From positions 1-64,000 of the forward strand of contig NZ_JNYJ01000025.1 of NCBI RefSeq assembly GCF_000716715.1: a stretch of DNA of 64,000 nt, in the 5' to 3' direction. The notes beneath the pieces are model-generated. The model was not told the DNA's origin, did not search any database, and saw only the letters and a program-made list of their open reading frames with translations. Positions 40,156 through 48,911 of the stretch are shown here, one piece after another; positions within the stretch are counted from its first letter, which is position 1, and each line of letters starts with the position of its first letter. Both the position numbers and the translations under genes were made by a program. This DNA is from Dactylosporangium aurantiacum (GTDB lineage Bacteria > Actinomycetota > Actinomycetes > Mycobacteriales > Micromonosporaceae).

Positions 40156-40880
40156 GTCGCGCTCCCATGTCCGTTGCCGTGGTAGCCGTTGCCGTGATAC
40201 CCGTTGCCGGTCGCCGCGCCGGCGGGCATCGCCGCGAGCACGAGGTCCGGCAGCGGGCTGCGGTGCCGCTGCGCGCCGCGCAGCGCGGTGCGCCGTTCCA
40301 GCACCGCCGGCAGGCACCGGTCGACGTGCTCGCACAGCACGTGCACGGACACCAGGTGCAGCTCCTGCACGACCTGGCTGTCCGGCGACGGGCAGGTGAC
40401 CGCCTCGTCGCACAGCTCCGCGAGCGGGTTCGGGGCCGGCCCGGTGAACGCCCACGTGTGCATGCCGGTCTCCCGGGCGGCGTGGACCGCGGCGAGGAGG
40501 TTGGCGCTGCGGCCGCTGGTGGACAGCACGACGAGGACGTCGCCGGGCCGGCCGTGGCCGCGCACCTGGCGGGCGAACAGTTCCTCGTAGCCGTAGTCGT
40601 TGCTGATCGCGGTCACCGCGGACGAGTCGGCGCACAGGGCGATCGCCGACAGCGGCGTGCGGTCGTCGCGCAGCTTGCCGACCAGCTCGGCGGCGAGGTG
40701 CTGGGCCTCGGCGGCGCTGCCGCCGTTGCCGGCCACCAGCAGCCGCCCGCCGTGCCCGAGGACGGCGGCGAGGCGGCTGCCCCAGCGTTCCAGTTGCGGT
40801 GCGGCGGCGCGGAACGGGTCGAGCGCGTCGGCCAGCCCGTCGAGGTGCGCGTCCAGCAGCGTCGGTTCGTCGCGGGTCAT
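40152..40880 (-). CDS. gmhA: Sedoheptulose-7-phosphate isomerase GmhA (SIS domain)
   Basis: The 242-residue protein has the GmhA fold. LLVAGNGGSAAEAQHLAAEL (about residues 47-66), VLVVLSTSGRSANLLAAV (about 114-131) and QELHLVSVHVLCEHVD with the catalytic glutamate and histidine region are all present. It isomerises sedoheptulose 7-phosphate to manno-heptose 7-phosphate, the first step of ADP-heptose synthesis. A C-terminal extension of about 45 residues ends in GNGYHGNGYHGNGHG, which is not part of the enzyme family. It overlaps its neighbours by 4 nt. Confidence 0.9.
   Translation of the reverse strand: MTRDEPTLLDAHLDGLADALDPFRAAAPQLERWGSRLAAVLGHGGRLLVAGNGGSAAEAQHLAAELVGKLRDDRTPLSAIALCADSSAVTAISNDYGYEELFARQVRGHGRPGDVLVVLSTSGRSANLLAAVHAARETGMHTWAFTGPAPNPLAELCDEAVTCPSPDSQVVQELHLVSVHVLCEHVDRCLPAVLERRTALRGAQRHRSPLPDLVLAAMPAGAATGNGYHGNGYHGNGHGSAT
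40171..40209. repeat. 15-bp tandem repeat in the gmhA 3' end
   Basis: Units at 40171-40185 and 40186-40200, plus a partial third, differ by two bases and encode the pentapeptide G-Y-H-G-N. The unit is five codons, so copy changes stay in frame. Confidence 0.85.
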
Positions 40881-42097
40881 CCGGCCAGCACCTCGCTCGG
40901 GCGGGTCGCCGGCCGCAGGTCACGGTAGACGGCCTCGAGCCGGGCCGCGGTGCGCGACCAGTGGTAGCACTGCCGGGCGCGGTCCAGCGCGGCGGCGCCG
41001 TAGGCGAGGCGGCGCATCCCGTCGTCGAGCAGCCCGCGCATGGCGGCGCCGAGGCGGCGCGGGTCGCGGGGCGGCACGAGGTCGCCGGTGACGCCGTCCA
41101 CGACGGTGTCGGTGAGCCCGCCGACGGCGGTGGCGACGACCGGCACCCCGCACGCCATCGCCTCGAGGGGGGTGAGGCCGAACGGCTCGTACCAGGGCGC
41201 CGCGACGACCGCGTCGGCGGAGCGGTACCAGGCGGCCATGTCGGCGGCGGGCACGGCGCCGGCGAGCCGGACCCGGTCGGCGACGCCGGCGGTGGCGGCC
41301 AGCCGGGTGAGGTGCCGCGCGTACGGGTCCGCGGCGAGCTCGGCCGCCGGCGGGCCGCCGACGATGACGCACTCGGCGTCGGGGACGTACCGCAGCGCGT
41401 GGATGATCTCCTCGAAGCCCTTGCGGGGTACGAGCCGCCCGACGGTGAGCAGGCGGCGCAGGCCGGGGGTACGGTCCACGGCCGGGCCGTCGGGGGTGAA
41501 CCGGCGCTGGTTCACCCCGGACGGCACGACGATGATCTTGGAGCGGCGCACGCCCAGCCGGACCAGCTCGGCGACCTCGTCGGTGCACTGGGCGACGACG
41601 CGGCCGACGGAGCGGCAGATGGCGCGCTCGGCGCTGACCCGCACGGCCGGGCTGGTGTCCTGCGCGCCCTGGTGGCGGCGCTTGACGCTGCCGAGCGCGT
41701 GGAACGTCTGCACGACCGGGGCGTCGACGTGCCGGGCGGCCTCGACGGCGGCGAGGCCGCTCATCCAGAAGTGCGCGTGCACCACGTCCGGGGCCCAGTC
41801 GCCGGCCAGCCACTGCCCCGCCATCCAGCGGGCGAAGACGCCCATGTGCGGCAGCAGCTCGTCCTTGGTGAGCGCCTCGGCGGGGCCGGCGGGGACGTGC
41901 ACGACGGTCACCCCGTCGCCGGTGCCGACCTCGGCGGGCAGGTCGGTGTCGTCGCGGCGGGTGTAGACCCGCACGTCGTGGCCGAGCCCGGCCATGGCCG
42001 CGGACAGCTCCGCGACGTGGGTGTTCTGCCCGCCGGCGTCGGCGCCGCCGAGCGCGGCGAGTGGACTGGCGTGTTCTGAGATCATCGCGATGCGCAC
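40877..42097 (-). CDS. Glycosyltransferase family 4 (GT-B, MshA/sucrose-phosphate-synthase-like)
   Basis: The 406-residue protein starts with a GGADAGGQNTHVAELSAAMA loop (residues about 14-33), has VVHAHFWMSGLAA in the acceptor domain, and shows the donor motifs LLTVGRLVPRKGFEEII and APWYEPFGLTPLEAMACG with the E-x7-E pattern. It is a retaining transferase. I chose GTG at 42097 because GGAGGAGG lies 5 nt upstream. It overlaps the previous gene by 16 nt and gmhA by 4 nt. The sugar is not predictable. Confidence 0.85.
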   Translation of the reverse strand: MRIAMISEHASPLAALGGADAGGQNTHVAELSAAMAGLGHDVRVYTRRDDTDLPAEVGTGDGVTVVHVPAGPAEALTKDELLPHMGVFARWMAGQWLAGDWAPDVVHAHFWMSGLAAVEAARHVDAPVVQTFHALGSVKRRHQGAQDTSPAVRVSAERAICRSVGRVVAQCTDEVAELVRLGVRRSKIIVVPSGVNQRRFTPDGPAVDRTPGLRRLLTVGRLVPRKGFEEIIHALRYVPDAECVIVGGPPAAELAADPYARHLTRLAATAGVADRVRLAGAVPAADMAAWYRSADAVVAAPWYEPFGLTPLEAMACGVPVVATAVGGLTDTVVDGVTGDLVPPRDPRRLGAAMRGLLDDGMRRLAYGAAALDRARQCYHWSRTAARLEAVYRDLRPATRPSEVLAG

Positions 42098-43056
42098 AGT
42101 TCCTCCTCCAGCAGGCGGTCCCAGTCGGCCAGGAACCGATCGAGCCCGTACCGGGCCAGGGCGGCCGAGCGGGCCCGCTGTCCCATGCGGCGGGCCTCGT
42201 CGGGGTCTTCGATGAGCCACAGCGCGGCGTCGAACAGGTCCTCGACCCGGGTGGACACCACACCGGCGTCCGGCGGGACGGCGCGGGCCGCCTCGGTGGT
42301 GGCCAGGGCGAGCACCGGCATGCCGATCGTCATCGCCTCGATCAGGCTCAGCCCGAGCGACGTCCAGCGGCACAGATGCAGGTACACCCGCCGCCGCGCG
42401 AGCGCGGTGTGCATGTCGGCCTGCGGCGGGTCGTCGTACACCTGCAGCCGGTTGCCGCCGAGTCCGAGCGCGTCGGGCAGTCCGGCGGTGCCCATGCCGA
42501 AGACGTCCAGCGGTGCGGCGGCGGCGAAGCGGGCCATGAGGTCGGTGCCGGTCACCCGGCCGCGGCGCACCGGCTCGTTGGTGACGACGGCCAGCCGCGC
42601 CAGCTCGCCGCTGTAGCGGGCGCCGGGCTCGACGATGCCGTGCTCCACGACGGTGGTCGGGGTCGATCCGCAGTCCCAGAACAGGTCGTTGAAGTGGGTG
42701 ACGTGCACGACGCGCAGGTCGTCGCGGTCGGCCATCGGGTGCCGGGTCCCGGGCACGTCGCCCTTGGGGGTGTTGTGCTCCACATACACGGCGGGCACCT
42801 GCGTGCCGGGGCGGCGGCCGAGCCACCGCTCGGCGAGCGGCAGCTCCTCGGGCCGCTGCAGGACCACCACGTCGACGTCCTCGATGGACAGCTGGTCCGC
42901 GGTGACCTCCTCGACGGTGTCCGGCCACGGGTAGGTCAGGGCGCGGCCACGGCCATAGGGGCCGCGGTCGTCGTCGACCGGCACCAGATAGCGGTGTTTG
43001 CCGTGGACGAACGCGGTCGTCCAGGCCCCGTGCACGTGCCAGAGCAAGATGTTCAC
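42082..43056 (-). CDS. Glycosyltransferase (GT-B type)
   Basis: The 324-residue protein begins VNILLWHVHGAWTTAFVHG, contains VVLQRPEE, AVYVEHNTPKGDVPGTRHP and VVHVTHFNDLFWDCG, and ends with a donor domain including SLGLSLIEAMTIGMPVLALA, a variant of the E-x7-E region. It is shorter than most GT4 enzymes but complete in layout. A GTG start overlaps the GmhB-GT9 stop. Acceptor and donor are unknown; heptose or another sugar of the cluster is likely. Confidence 0.8.
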   Translation of the reverse strand: MNILLWHVHGAWTTAFVHGKHRYLVPVDDDRGPYGRGRALTYPWPDTVEEVTADQLSIEDVDVVVLQRPEELPLAERWLGRRPGTQVPAVYVEHNTPKGDVPGTRHPMADRDDLRVVHVTHFNDLFWDCGSTPTTVVEHGIVEPGARYSGELARLAVVTNEPVRRGRVTGTDLMARFAAAAPLDVFGMGTAGLPDALGLGGNRLQVYDDPPQADMHTALARRRVYLHLCRWTSLGLSLIEAMTIGMPVLALATTEAARAVPPDAGVVSTRVEDLFDAALWLIEDPDEARRMGQRARSAALARYGLDRFLADWDRLLEEELCASR

Positions 43057-44672
43057 GAGGTCTCCTCGACAAGGGTCCGGACGGCGTCGAGCACGGCGCG
43101 CGGCTCGACGCTGGACAGGCAGGGATGGCCGGGGACCGGGCAGACGGCCGCCCGGCTGTCCCGGCACGGCGCGGCGGCGTCGCCGAGCCGCACGAGCGGC
43201 ACCCGGAACGGCGCCCACTGTCCGAAGGGGACGGTCGGCGCGTACAGGCTGACGACGGGCGTGCCGACGGCGGCGGCGAGGTGGGCCGGGCCGGTGTTGC
43301 CCACCACCAGGCAGCCGGCACCGGCGATGAGGGTCGCCAGCTCCCGCATGGAGGTGCGCCCGCCGAGGTCGGTGCCGCCGGCGGCGGCCACGGCGGCGGT
43401 CAGCGCGGTCTCGTCCGGGCCGCCGGTGACCAGGACCCGGTGCCCGGCGGCGGCGAGCCCCGCGACGGCGCGCGCGTACACCTCGGGCGGGCAGGCACGG
43501 GCCGGGACGGACGCGCCGGGGTGCACCACGACGTACGTGCCGCGCCGCTCGGGCCGCGGCGCGGTGATCCGCAGCCGCAGGTCGTCGCCGGCGGGTGGGG
43601 CGAAGCCGGCCGCGACGGCGAGGGACAGGGCCCGTTCCGCCTCGGGGACACCGGTCGGGACCCGGTGACGGACGTCCAGCAGTGCGCCGGGGTAGTCGTC
43701 GCTGATCGCGCTGATCCGCCCGATGCCGGCCATCCGCAGCAGCAGCGCCGTGGGCAGCGGCGACTGGTGGAAGGAGGTGAAGATGACCGCTTCCTCCGCG
43801 CCGGTGGCGGCGATGCGCTCGACCATCGCGTCGACGGCGGCCCGCTCGACCGGGTCGGGCCGCGGGTCGATCCACGGCAGCCGCCACTGCAGCAGCTCGT
43901 CGACGCCGGGCAGCAGCTCCGCGGCGGACCGGCCACGCGGGCCGCACAGCATGACGACCCGTTCGGCGCCGGCCGCGACGGCGCGGATGGCCGGACCGGT
44001 CACCAGCACGTCGCCGGCCGAGTCGGCCCGCACCACGAGCACGCACCGGCGGGTGCGGGGCGCGGCGGTGGCGGTGGCCGCGTCCGCCGGCAGCAGGTAC
44101 CGCTGCCGGTGCAGGACGAGGTCAACCGCCCCGCTGAGCGTATCCGCGACGCTGGGTGCTGACGCGACTTCGGTGAGTAGCGTCTCGGCGGTCGGCACAA
44201 GGACGGCCGTCGCGCCGGCGGCCTCCGCGGCGCAGATGTCGCGGCCGATGTCGCCGATGAGCACGCACCGGTCGGCGGTCGTGCCGAGGGCCGCGGCGGC
44301 GTCCAGGACCATCCCGGGCGCCGGCTTGCGGCACCGGCACCCGGCCTGCTCGTCGTGCGGGCACACCTGCCAGGTGTCGAACGGGCCGAGCAGCTGCTCG
44401 ATCCGGGCGTGGACGGCGGCGAGGTCCTCGGCGGTGAACCGGCCGCGGGCCAGCCCCGACTGGTTGGTCACGACGCCGAGGCGCAGGCCGGCGGCGCGCA
44501 GGCGGTCCAGGGCCTCGCGGGCGCCGTCGACGGGGCGCACGAGGGCCGGGTCGCCGTTGTACGGCACGTCGTGCACGAGCGTGCCGTCGCGGTCGAACAG
44601 GACCGCGTCGAACAGCCCGGTGCCGGCACGGTCGGGGACCGTGGCGGCGGGGCGGGGCGCGAGGACGGTCAT
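43053..44672 (-). CDS. Fusion of heptose-bisphosphate phosphatase GmhB with a GT9 glycosyltransferase
   Basis: The 539-residue protein has a HAD phosphatase at about residues 20-185: VLFDRDGTLVHDVPY, VVTNQSGLARGRF, the zinc loop CPHDEQAGCRCRKPAPGM and IGDIGRDICAAEAAG, all diagnostic of GmhB. A GT9 domain follows from about 205: VLVVRADSAGDVLVTGPAIR, VVVHPGASVPARACPPEVYA and VVGNTGPAHLAAAVGTPVVS. One chain thus removes the 7-phosphate and carries a heptosyltransferase-type domain. The ATG and stop overlap both neighbours by 4 nt. Confidence 0.9.
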   Translation of the reverse strand: MTVLAPRPAATVPDRAGTGLFDAVLFDRDGTLVHDVPYNGDPALVRPVDGAREALDRLRAAGLRLGVVTNQSGLARGRFTAEDLAAVHARIEQLLGPFDTWQVCPHDEQAGCRCRKPAPGMVLDAAAALGTTADRCVLIGDIGRDICAAEAAGATAVLVPTAETLLTEVASAPSVADTLSGAVDLVLHRQRYLLPADAATATAAPRTRRCVLVVRADSAGDVLVTGPAIRAVAAGAERVVMLCGPRGRSAAELLPGVDELLQWRLPWIDPRPDPVERAAVDAMVERIAATGAEEAVIFTSFHQSPLPTALLLRMAGIGRISAISDDYPGALLDVRHRVPTGVPEAERALSLAVAAGFAPPAGDDLRLRITAPRPERRGTYVVVHPGASVPARACPPEVYARAVAGLAAAGHRVLVTGGPDETALTAAVAAAGGTDLGGRTSMRELATLIAGAGCLVVGNTGPAHLAAAVGTPVVSLYAPTVPFGQWAPFRVPLVRLGDAAAPCRDSRAAVCPVPGHPCLSSVEPRAVLDAVRTLVEETS

Positions 44673-45706
44673 GCCGGCACCTCGCTGTGCCTGGCCGCGG
44701 TGTCCACATCGGACTGTGACACTCCCCCGGCGGGCGGCGGCGATCCCACCGGCGGCGATCCGGTCTGTGATCCGGTCAGCGGGCGGGCGCCGCGCCAGCG
44801 CAGCCAGCCTCGGCACCATGCGGCGACCGCCACTGGCGGGATCGCCGCGCTCGTCACGAGCATCGCCGCCACCTCCCGGGCGGTGCGGGGGCCGGGCAGG
44901 ATCCGGGCGGCGGCGAACCGTGCGGTGCCGGCGGCCCAGCCGAGCCCGGCGGCGAGCGCGCCCGCGGCGACGGCCCGGCGGCCGGTCGCCGCGGCGGCGC
45001 CGGCCAGCGCCAGGGCGCCCACCCCGGCCGCGGTCACCGTCGCGTGCGCGCGCCGCCGGCCCGGCGGGATGTCCAGCAGGGTGCGCCAGCGCGGGCCGTA
45101 CAGGTGCCGCAGCAGCGCGTCGTCGGTGTTGCCGCGCTGCGTCCGGACGCTGACCCAGGGGTCCTCGCGGCGGACCGGGTGCACAATCGTGCGGCCGCCG
45201 CGCAGCAGCCGCCAGCCGGCCTCGCGGACCCGGAACGCCAGCTCGGCGTCCTCCCGGAAGGCCCGCGGGAACCGCTCGTCGAAGCCGCCGACCTGCTGCA
45301 GGGCGGCGCGCCGGTACGCCATGTCGGCGGTGATCCAGGCGCCGTCGGCGAGCCCGGCGGTGACCCGCTCCCAGTCGGTCGGGCGGCGCCCGGCGGGCAG
45401 CGGGACGGTGACCCGGCCCTGCACGCCGCCGACCGTCTCGTCGACGGTGAGGTCGTCCACGAGCCGGTCCAGCCAGCCCGGCGCGGCGATGACGTCGTCG
45501 TCGAGGAACGCGACCCACTCGTGGCGGGCGGCGCGCCACCCGGCGTTGCGGGCGGCGGCCGGGCCGCGGCCGCGGCCGTCCACGGTGAGCAGCTCGACGG
45601 GGACGCCGGCGGCGGCGAGGTCACCGAGCGACGCCACCAGCGTGGCGAGGCTCGGCCGGCCGATCGTCGGCACGACCAGGCTCACCCCGGCCGGCGCGCG
45701 CCTCAC
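44669..45706 (-). CDS. Glycosyltransferase family 2 with membrane tail
   Basis: The 345-residue protein has a GT-A domain: VSLVVPTIGRPSLATLVASL at the start, a DxD equivalent in WVAFLDDDVIAAPGWL, and FDERFPRAFREDAELAFRVR as the ED-x acidic motif. Two or three hydrophobic segments follow (about residues 225-305), which would hold it at the inner membrane face. This suggests assembly of a lipid-linked or membrane-proximal glycan. The GTG start overlaps the carbamoyltransferase stop. Confidence 0.85.
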   Translation of the reverse strand: MRRAPAGVSLVVPTIGRPSLATLVASLGDLAAAGVPVELLTVDGRGRGPAAARNAGWRAARHEWVAFLDDDVIAAPGWLDRLVDDLTVDETVGGVQGRVTVPLPAGRRPTDWERVTAGLADGAWITADMAYRRAALQQVGGFDERFPRAFREDAELAFRVREAGWRLLRGGRTIVHPVRREDPWVSVRTQRGNTDDALLRHLYGPRWRTLLDIPPGRRRAHATVTAAGVGALALAGAAAATGRRAVAAGALAAGLGWAAGTARFAAARILPGPRTAREVAAMLVTSAAIPPVAVAAWCRGWLRWRGARPLTGSQTGSPPVGSPPPAGGVSQSDVDTAARHSEVPA

Positions 45707-47403
45707 CGGCCGCCCCCGGCGGCGGCGTCGGAGGCCGGGCCGCCGTGCGCGGCACCGCCGGAGGCGAACGCGCCGGCGCGGTGCACCGCGAACGGGCCCA
45801 TGGCGAGCAGGTCCACCGGCGCGGAGCCGAACAGCTCCATCGCCTCGCGGGGCGTGTCGACCATCGGGCGGCCGGCCGTGTTCAGTGACGTGTTGACCAC
45901 CACGGGCAGGCCGGTGCGCCGCTCGAACTCGGCGAGCATCTGCGCCACCAGCGGCTCCTGCTCGCGGTGGACGGTCTGCACGCGAGCCGTGCCGTCGACG
46001 TGCACGACCGCGGGGATGCGCTCCGTCCACTCCGGACGGACCCGGTGCACGAACAGCATGTACGGGCTCGGGTAGACGCCCTCGAACACGTCGGCGAAGC
46101 GCTCGGCGCGCACCATCGGCGCGATCGGCCGGAACTGCTCGCGGCCCTTCACGTCGTTCATGCGGGCGGTGGTGTCGCGGTCGCCGGGGTGCGCGAGCAG
46201 CGAGCGGTGCCCGAGCGCGCGCGGGCCGTATTCGCTGCGGCCCTGGTACCAGGCGACGATCCCATTGCGGGCGAGCACCTCGGCGGCCTCGGCGGCGATC
46301 GACGCGGGCCGGCTGTAGGGCAGCGCGGCGCGGCGCAGCTCGGCCTCCAGCTCCTCGTCGGACCAGCCGCGGCCGAGGTCGGCGCCGGCCATCGCGGTGA
46401 CCGGACCGCCGTCGCGGGCCACGTGCAGGGCGGCGCCGAGGGCGGTGCCGGCGTCACCGGCGGCCGGCTGCACCCAGACCCGCTGGAACGGGCCCTCGGC
46501 GGCGATGCGGGCGTTGGCGACGCAGTTGAGTGCCACCCCGCCGGCCATGGTGAGGGTGGCCGGGCCGCCGGCGGCGTCGTACGTCCACCGGGCCAGGTCC
46601 AGCAACACCTCCTCGAGGCGGGTCTGCACGCTGGACGCGAGGTCGGCGTGGTCGTCGGTCATGTCGGCGTCCGCGGCGCGCGGCTTGGTCAGGGCGGTCC
46701 AGTCGATGCGTTCGACCCGGAACCCGCCGTCGCCGGTGGCCCGCACCAGCTCGCGCAGCTGCGGCAGGAACCTGGGCCGGCCGTAGGACGCCAGGGCCAT
46801 CACCTTGTACTCGTCGCTGGAGTGCAGGAAGCCCAGGTGGCGGGTCAGGTCCTCGTACAGCAGGCCGAGCGAGTGCGGCAGCCGCTGCGAGGCGAGGGGC
46901 CGCAGCTCGCCGTCGTGGTAGACGCCGGCGAGGTGGCTGGCCGCCTCGCCGCGGCCGTCGAGGACCAGCACGGCGGTGTCACCTCCGTCCGGTGGCGCGG
47001 CGAGCGCGGCCGACGCGGCGTGCGCGACGTGGTGCGGCACGAACCTGACCTGCTGCGGGTCGAGGCCCGGCAGCGCCTCGGCGAGGAACTGCGGAGCCCG
47101 GTTGGCGTAGTCGACGCGCATCGGGTCTGACGGGTCACGCAGCCCGGTGTCGGCGAGGTTGCCGCACAGGGCCGGGTCGAACGAGTACGCCACGGCGTCC
47201 AGGTCGTCGGGGCGCAGCCCGGCGTGGCGCAGGCACCAGGCTGCCGACAGCTCGGGCAGCTCCCATGCGGAGAACGGCACGGGTCGCTTGCCGTGCTTAC
47301 GGCGGCTGAACCGTTCCTCCTCAGCGGCGGCGACCACCTGTCCGTCGACGATGAGCGCCGCGGCGGGGTCGTGGAATATCGCGTTGATTCCGAGAACCTT
47401 CAC
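45703..47403 (-). CDS. NodU/CmcH-family carbamoyltransferase
   Basis: The 566-residue protein has the N-terminal Kae1-like half (VKVLGINAIFHDPAAALIVDG, split as VKVLGINAIFHDPA and AALIVDG; histidine-rich VRFVPHHVAHAASAAL; TMAGGVALNCVANARIA). The C-terminal carbamoyltransferase domain shows YQGRSEYGPRALGHRSLLA and KGREQFRPIAPMV. It transfers carbamoyl from carbamoyl phosphate through carbamoyl-adenylate to a hydroxyl, usually of a sugar. It is the first gene of the nine-gene run and starts with GTG right behind a sigma-B-type promoter. Confidence 0.92.
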   Translation of the reverse strand: MKVLGINAIFHDPAAALIVDGQVVAAAEEERFSRRKHGKRPVPFSAWELPELSAAWCLRHAGLRPDDLDAVAYSFDPALCGNLADTGLRDPSDPMRVDYANRAPQFLAEALPGLDPQQVRFVPHHVAHAASAALAAPPDGGDTAVLVLDGRGEAASHLAGVYHDGELRPLASQRLPHSLGLLYEDLTRHLGFLHSSDEYKVMALASYGRPRFLPQLRELVRATGDGGFRVERIDWTALTKPRAADADMTDDHADLASSVQTRLEEVLLDLARWTYDAAGGPATLTMAGGVALNCVANARIAAEGPFQRVWVQPAAGDAGTALGAALHVARDGGPVTAMAGADLGRGWSDEELEAELRRAALPYSRPASIAAEAAEVLARNGIVAWYQGRSEYGPRALGHRSLLAHPGDRDTTARMNDVKGREQFRPIAPMVRAERFADVFEGVYPSPYMLFVHRVRPEWTERIPAVVHVDGTARVQTVHREQEPLVAQMLAEFERRTGLPVVVNTSLNTAGRPMVDTPREAMELFGSAPVDLLAMGPFAVHRAGAFASGGAAHGGPASDAAAGGGR

Positions 47404-47414
47404 GTGTCGTTGCG

Positions 47415-47438
47415 CTACCCCGCAGAACCGCTTCGAAC
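47415..47438 (-). promoter_or_regulatory. Sigma-B-type promoter of the heptose-glycan operon
   Basis: On the minus strand GTTC (47438-47435), 14 nt, GGGTAG (47420-47415). The GTG of the carbamoyltransferase gene is at 47403, so the leader is about five bases or absent. Confidence 0.6.
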
Positions 47439-47462
47439 CAACAACATCGGCGAAGACGAAAC

Positions 47463-47487
47463 GTTTGACCTGCACTGATCGGGGTAT
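47463..47487 (+). promoter_or_regulatory. Sigma-B-type promoter of the aldehyde dehydrogenase gene
   Basis: GTTT (47463-47466), 15 nt, GGGTAT (47482-47487), an exact match to the SigB/SigF class. The GTG start at 47499 follows 11 nt later. It is back-to-back with the operon promoter on the other strand. Confidence 0.7.
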
Positions 47488-47498
47488 AGCGGCGTGCT

Positions 47499-48905
47499 GT
47501 GCAGCGGATCGAGCAATGCATCGCCGGTATGTGGACCGCGGGCAGCGGTACAGACACATTGACCGTATTCGACCCAACGAATGGCGCGGAGGTCAGTTCC
47601 GCGCCGCAGGCGTCGCCGGAGGACGTGGCCGCGGCGGTGAAGGCGGCCCGCGCCGCGCAGCCGGGCTGGGCCCGCACCGCACCCGCCGAGCGCGCCGCGG
47701 CGCTGCGCTCGGCGGCCGACGCGCTGGAGGCCGCGGCCGACCGGCTCGCCGGGGTGATGCACGCAGAGATGGGCAAGCCCGTCGACGGTGCCCGCGACTC
47801 GATCGGCGCCGGGGTGGCCACGCTGCGGCAGTACGCGGAGCTCGGGCAGCTGCACGGTGGCCGTACCCTCGCCGGGGACCCCGGTGCGATCGACCTGATG
47901 GCGTGCGAGCCGCGGGGCGTCGTCGCCGCGATCACGCCGTGGAACGACCCGGTCGCCGTGTCCTGTGGTCTGCTGGGCGCCGCGCTGGTCACCGGCAACA
48001 CCGTGGTCTACAAGCCGAGCGAGCGCACCCCGGCCACCGGCTGGGAGCTGGCCCGCATCCTCACCGCGCAGCTGCCGGATGCCGTGCTGTCGCTCGTCAC
48101 CGGCGACGGGCGGGCCGGTGCCGCGCTCGCCGCCGCGGACGTTGACGTGGTGGCGCACGTGGGCTCGACCGCGGCCGGGCGGTCCATCGCCGCCGCGGCC
48201 GCGGCGACCGGCGCGAAGGTGCTGCTGGAGAACGGCGGCAGCGACGCGCTCATCGTCGACGGCGACGTCGACCCGGTCTGGGCGGCGCAGCAGGCGGCGC
48301 TGGGCGCGTTCGCGAACTCAGGGCAGATCTGCGTCGCGGTCGAGCGCGTGTACGTGCACCGGGCGGTCGCGGAGCGGTTCGTGGACGCGCTGGTCGCCGA
48401 GGCCGGCACGTGGGCCGGTCAGCTCGGGCCACTGGTCGACGTGCGCCACCGGGAGCAGGTCCACGCGCAGGTCACCGCGGCCGTGCGCGACGGTGCCGAG
48501 GTCCGCTGCGGCGGGCAGGTGCCGGCCGGCCCGGGCGCCTGGTACCCGCCGACGGTGCTGACCGGTTGCACCGACGACATGGCCGTCGTGGCGGAGGAGA
48601 CGTTCGGCCCGGTCGCGCCGGTCGTGGTCGTCGACGGGTTCGACGAGGCCCTCGACCGGGCCGCCCGCTCCCGCTACGGCCTGGCCGCGACGGTGCTGAC
48701 CGGCTCGATGAGCCACGCCCAGGCCGCGTGGCGGACCCTGGGCGTCGGCACCGTCAAGGTCAACGCGGTGTTCGGCGGCGCGCCGGGCGGCGCGGCGCAC
48801 CCGCGGCGGGGCAGCGGCCAGGGCTTCGGCTACGGCCCGGAGCTGCTCGACGAGTTCACCGCCACGAAGGTGGTCCACCTGGAGGCGCCGCCGACCGGCT
48901 GGTGA
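47499..48905 (+). CDS. Aldehyde dehydrogenase family protein
   Basis: The 468-residue enzyme oxidises an aldehyde with NAD(P). GVVAAITPWNDPVAVS and VVYKPSERTPATG form the cofactor region, HVGSTAAGRSIA the NAD loop, LLENGGSDALIVDGD contains the base glutamate (about residue 246), and ANSGQICVAVERVYV the catalytic cysteine (about 280). It is slightly shorter than 480-500-residue relatives. The GTG start lies directly behind the promoter, with no Shine-Dalgarno, so leaderless translation is likely. Stress-linked aldehyde detoxification is inferred. Confidence 0.88.
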   Translation: MQRIEQCIAGMWTAGSGTDTLTVFDPTNGAEVSSAPQASPEDVAAAVKAARAAQPGWARTAPAERAAALRSAADALEAAADRLAGVMHAEMGKPVDGARDSIGAGVATLRQYAELGQLHGGRTLAGDPGAIDLMACEPRGVVAAITPWNDPVAVSCGLLGAALVTGNTVVYKPSERTPATGWELARILTAQLPDAVLSLVTGDGRAGAALAAADVDVVAHVGSTAAGRSIAAAAAATGAKVLLENGGSDALIVDGDVDPVWAAQQAALGAFANSGQICVAVERVYVHRAVAERFVDALVAEAGTWAGQLGPLVDVRHREQVHAQVTAAVRDGAEVRCGGQVPAGPGAWYPPTVLTGCTDDMAVVAEETFGPVAPVVVVDGFDEALDRAARSRYGLAATVLTGSMSHAQAAWRTLGVGTVKVNAVFGGAPGGAAHPRRGSGQGFGYGPELLDEFTATKVVHLEAPPTGW

Positions 48906-48911
48906 CCGCGC

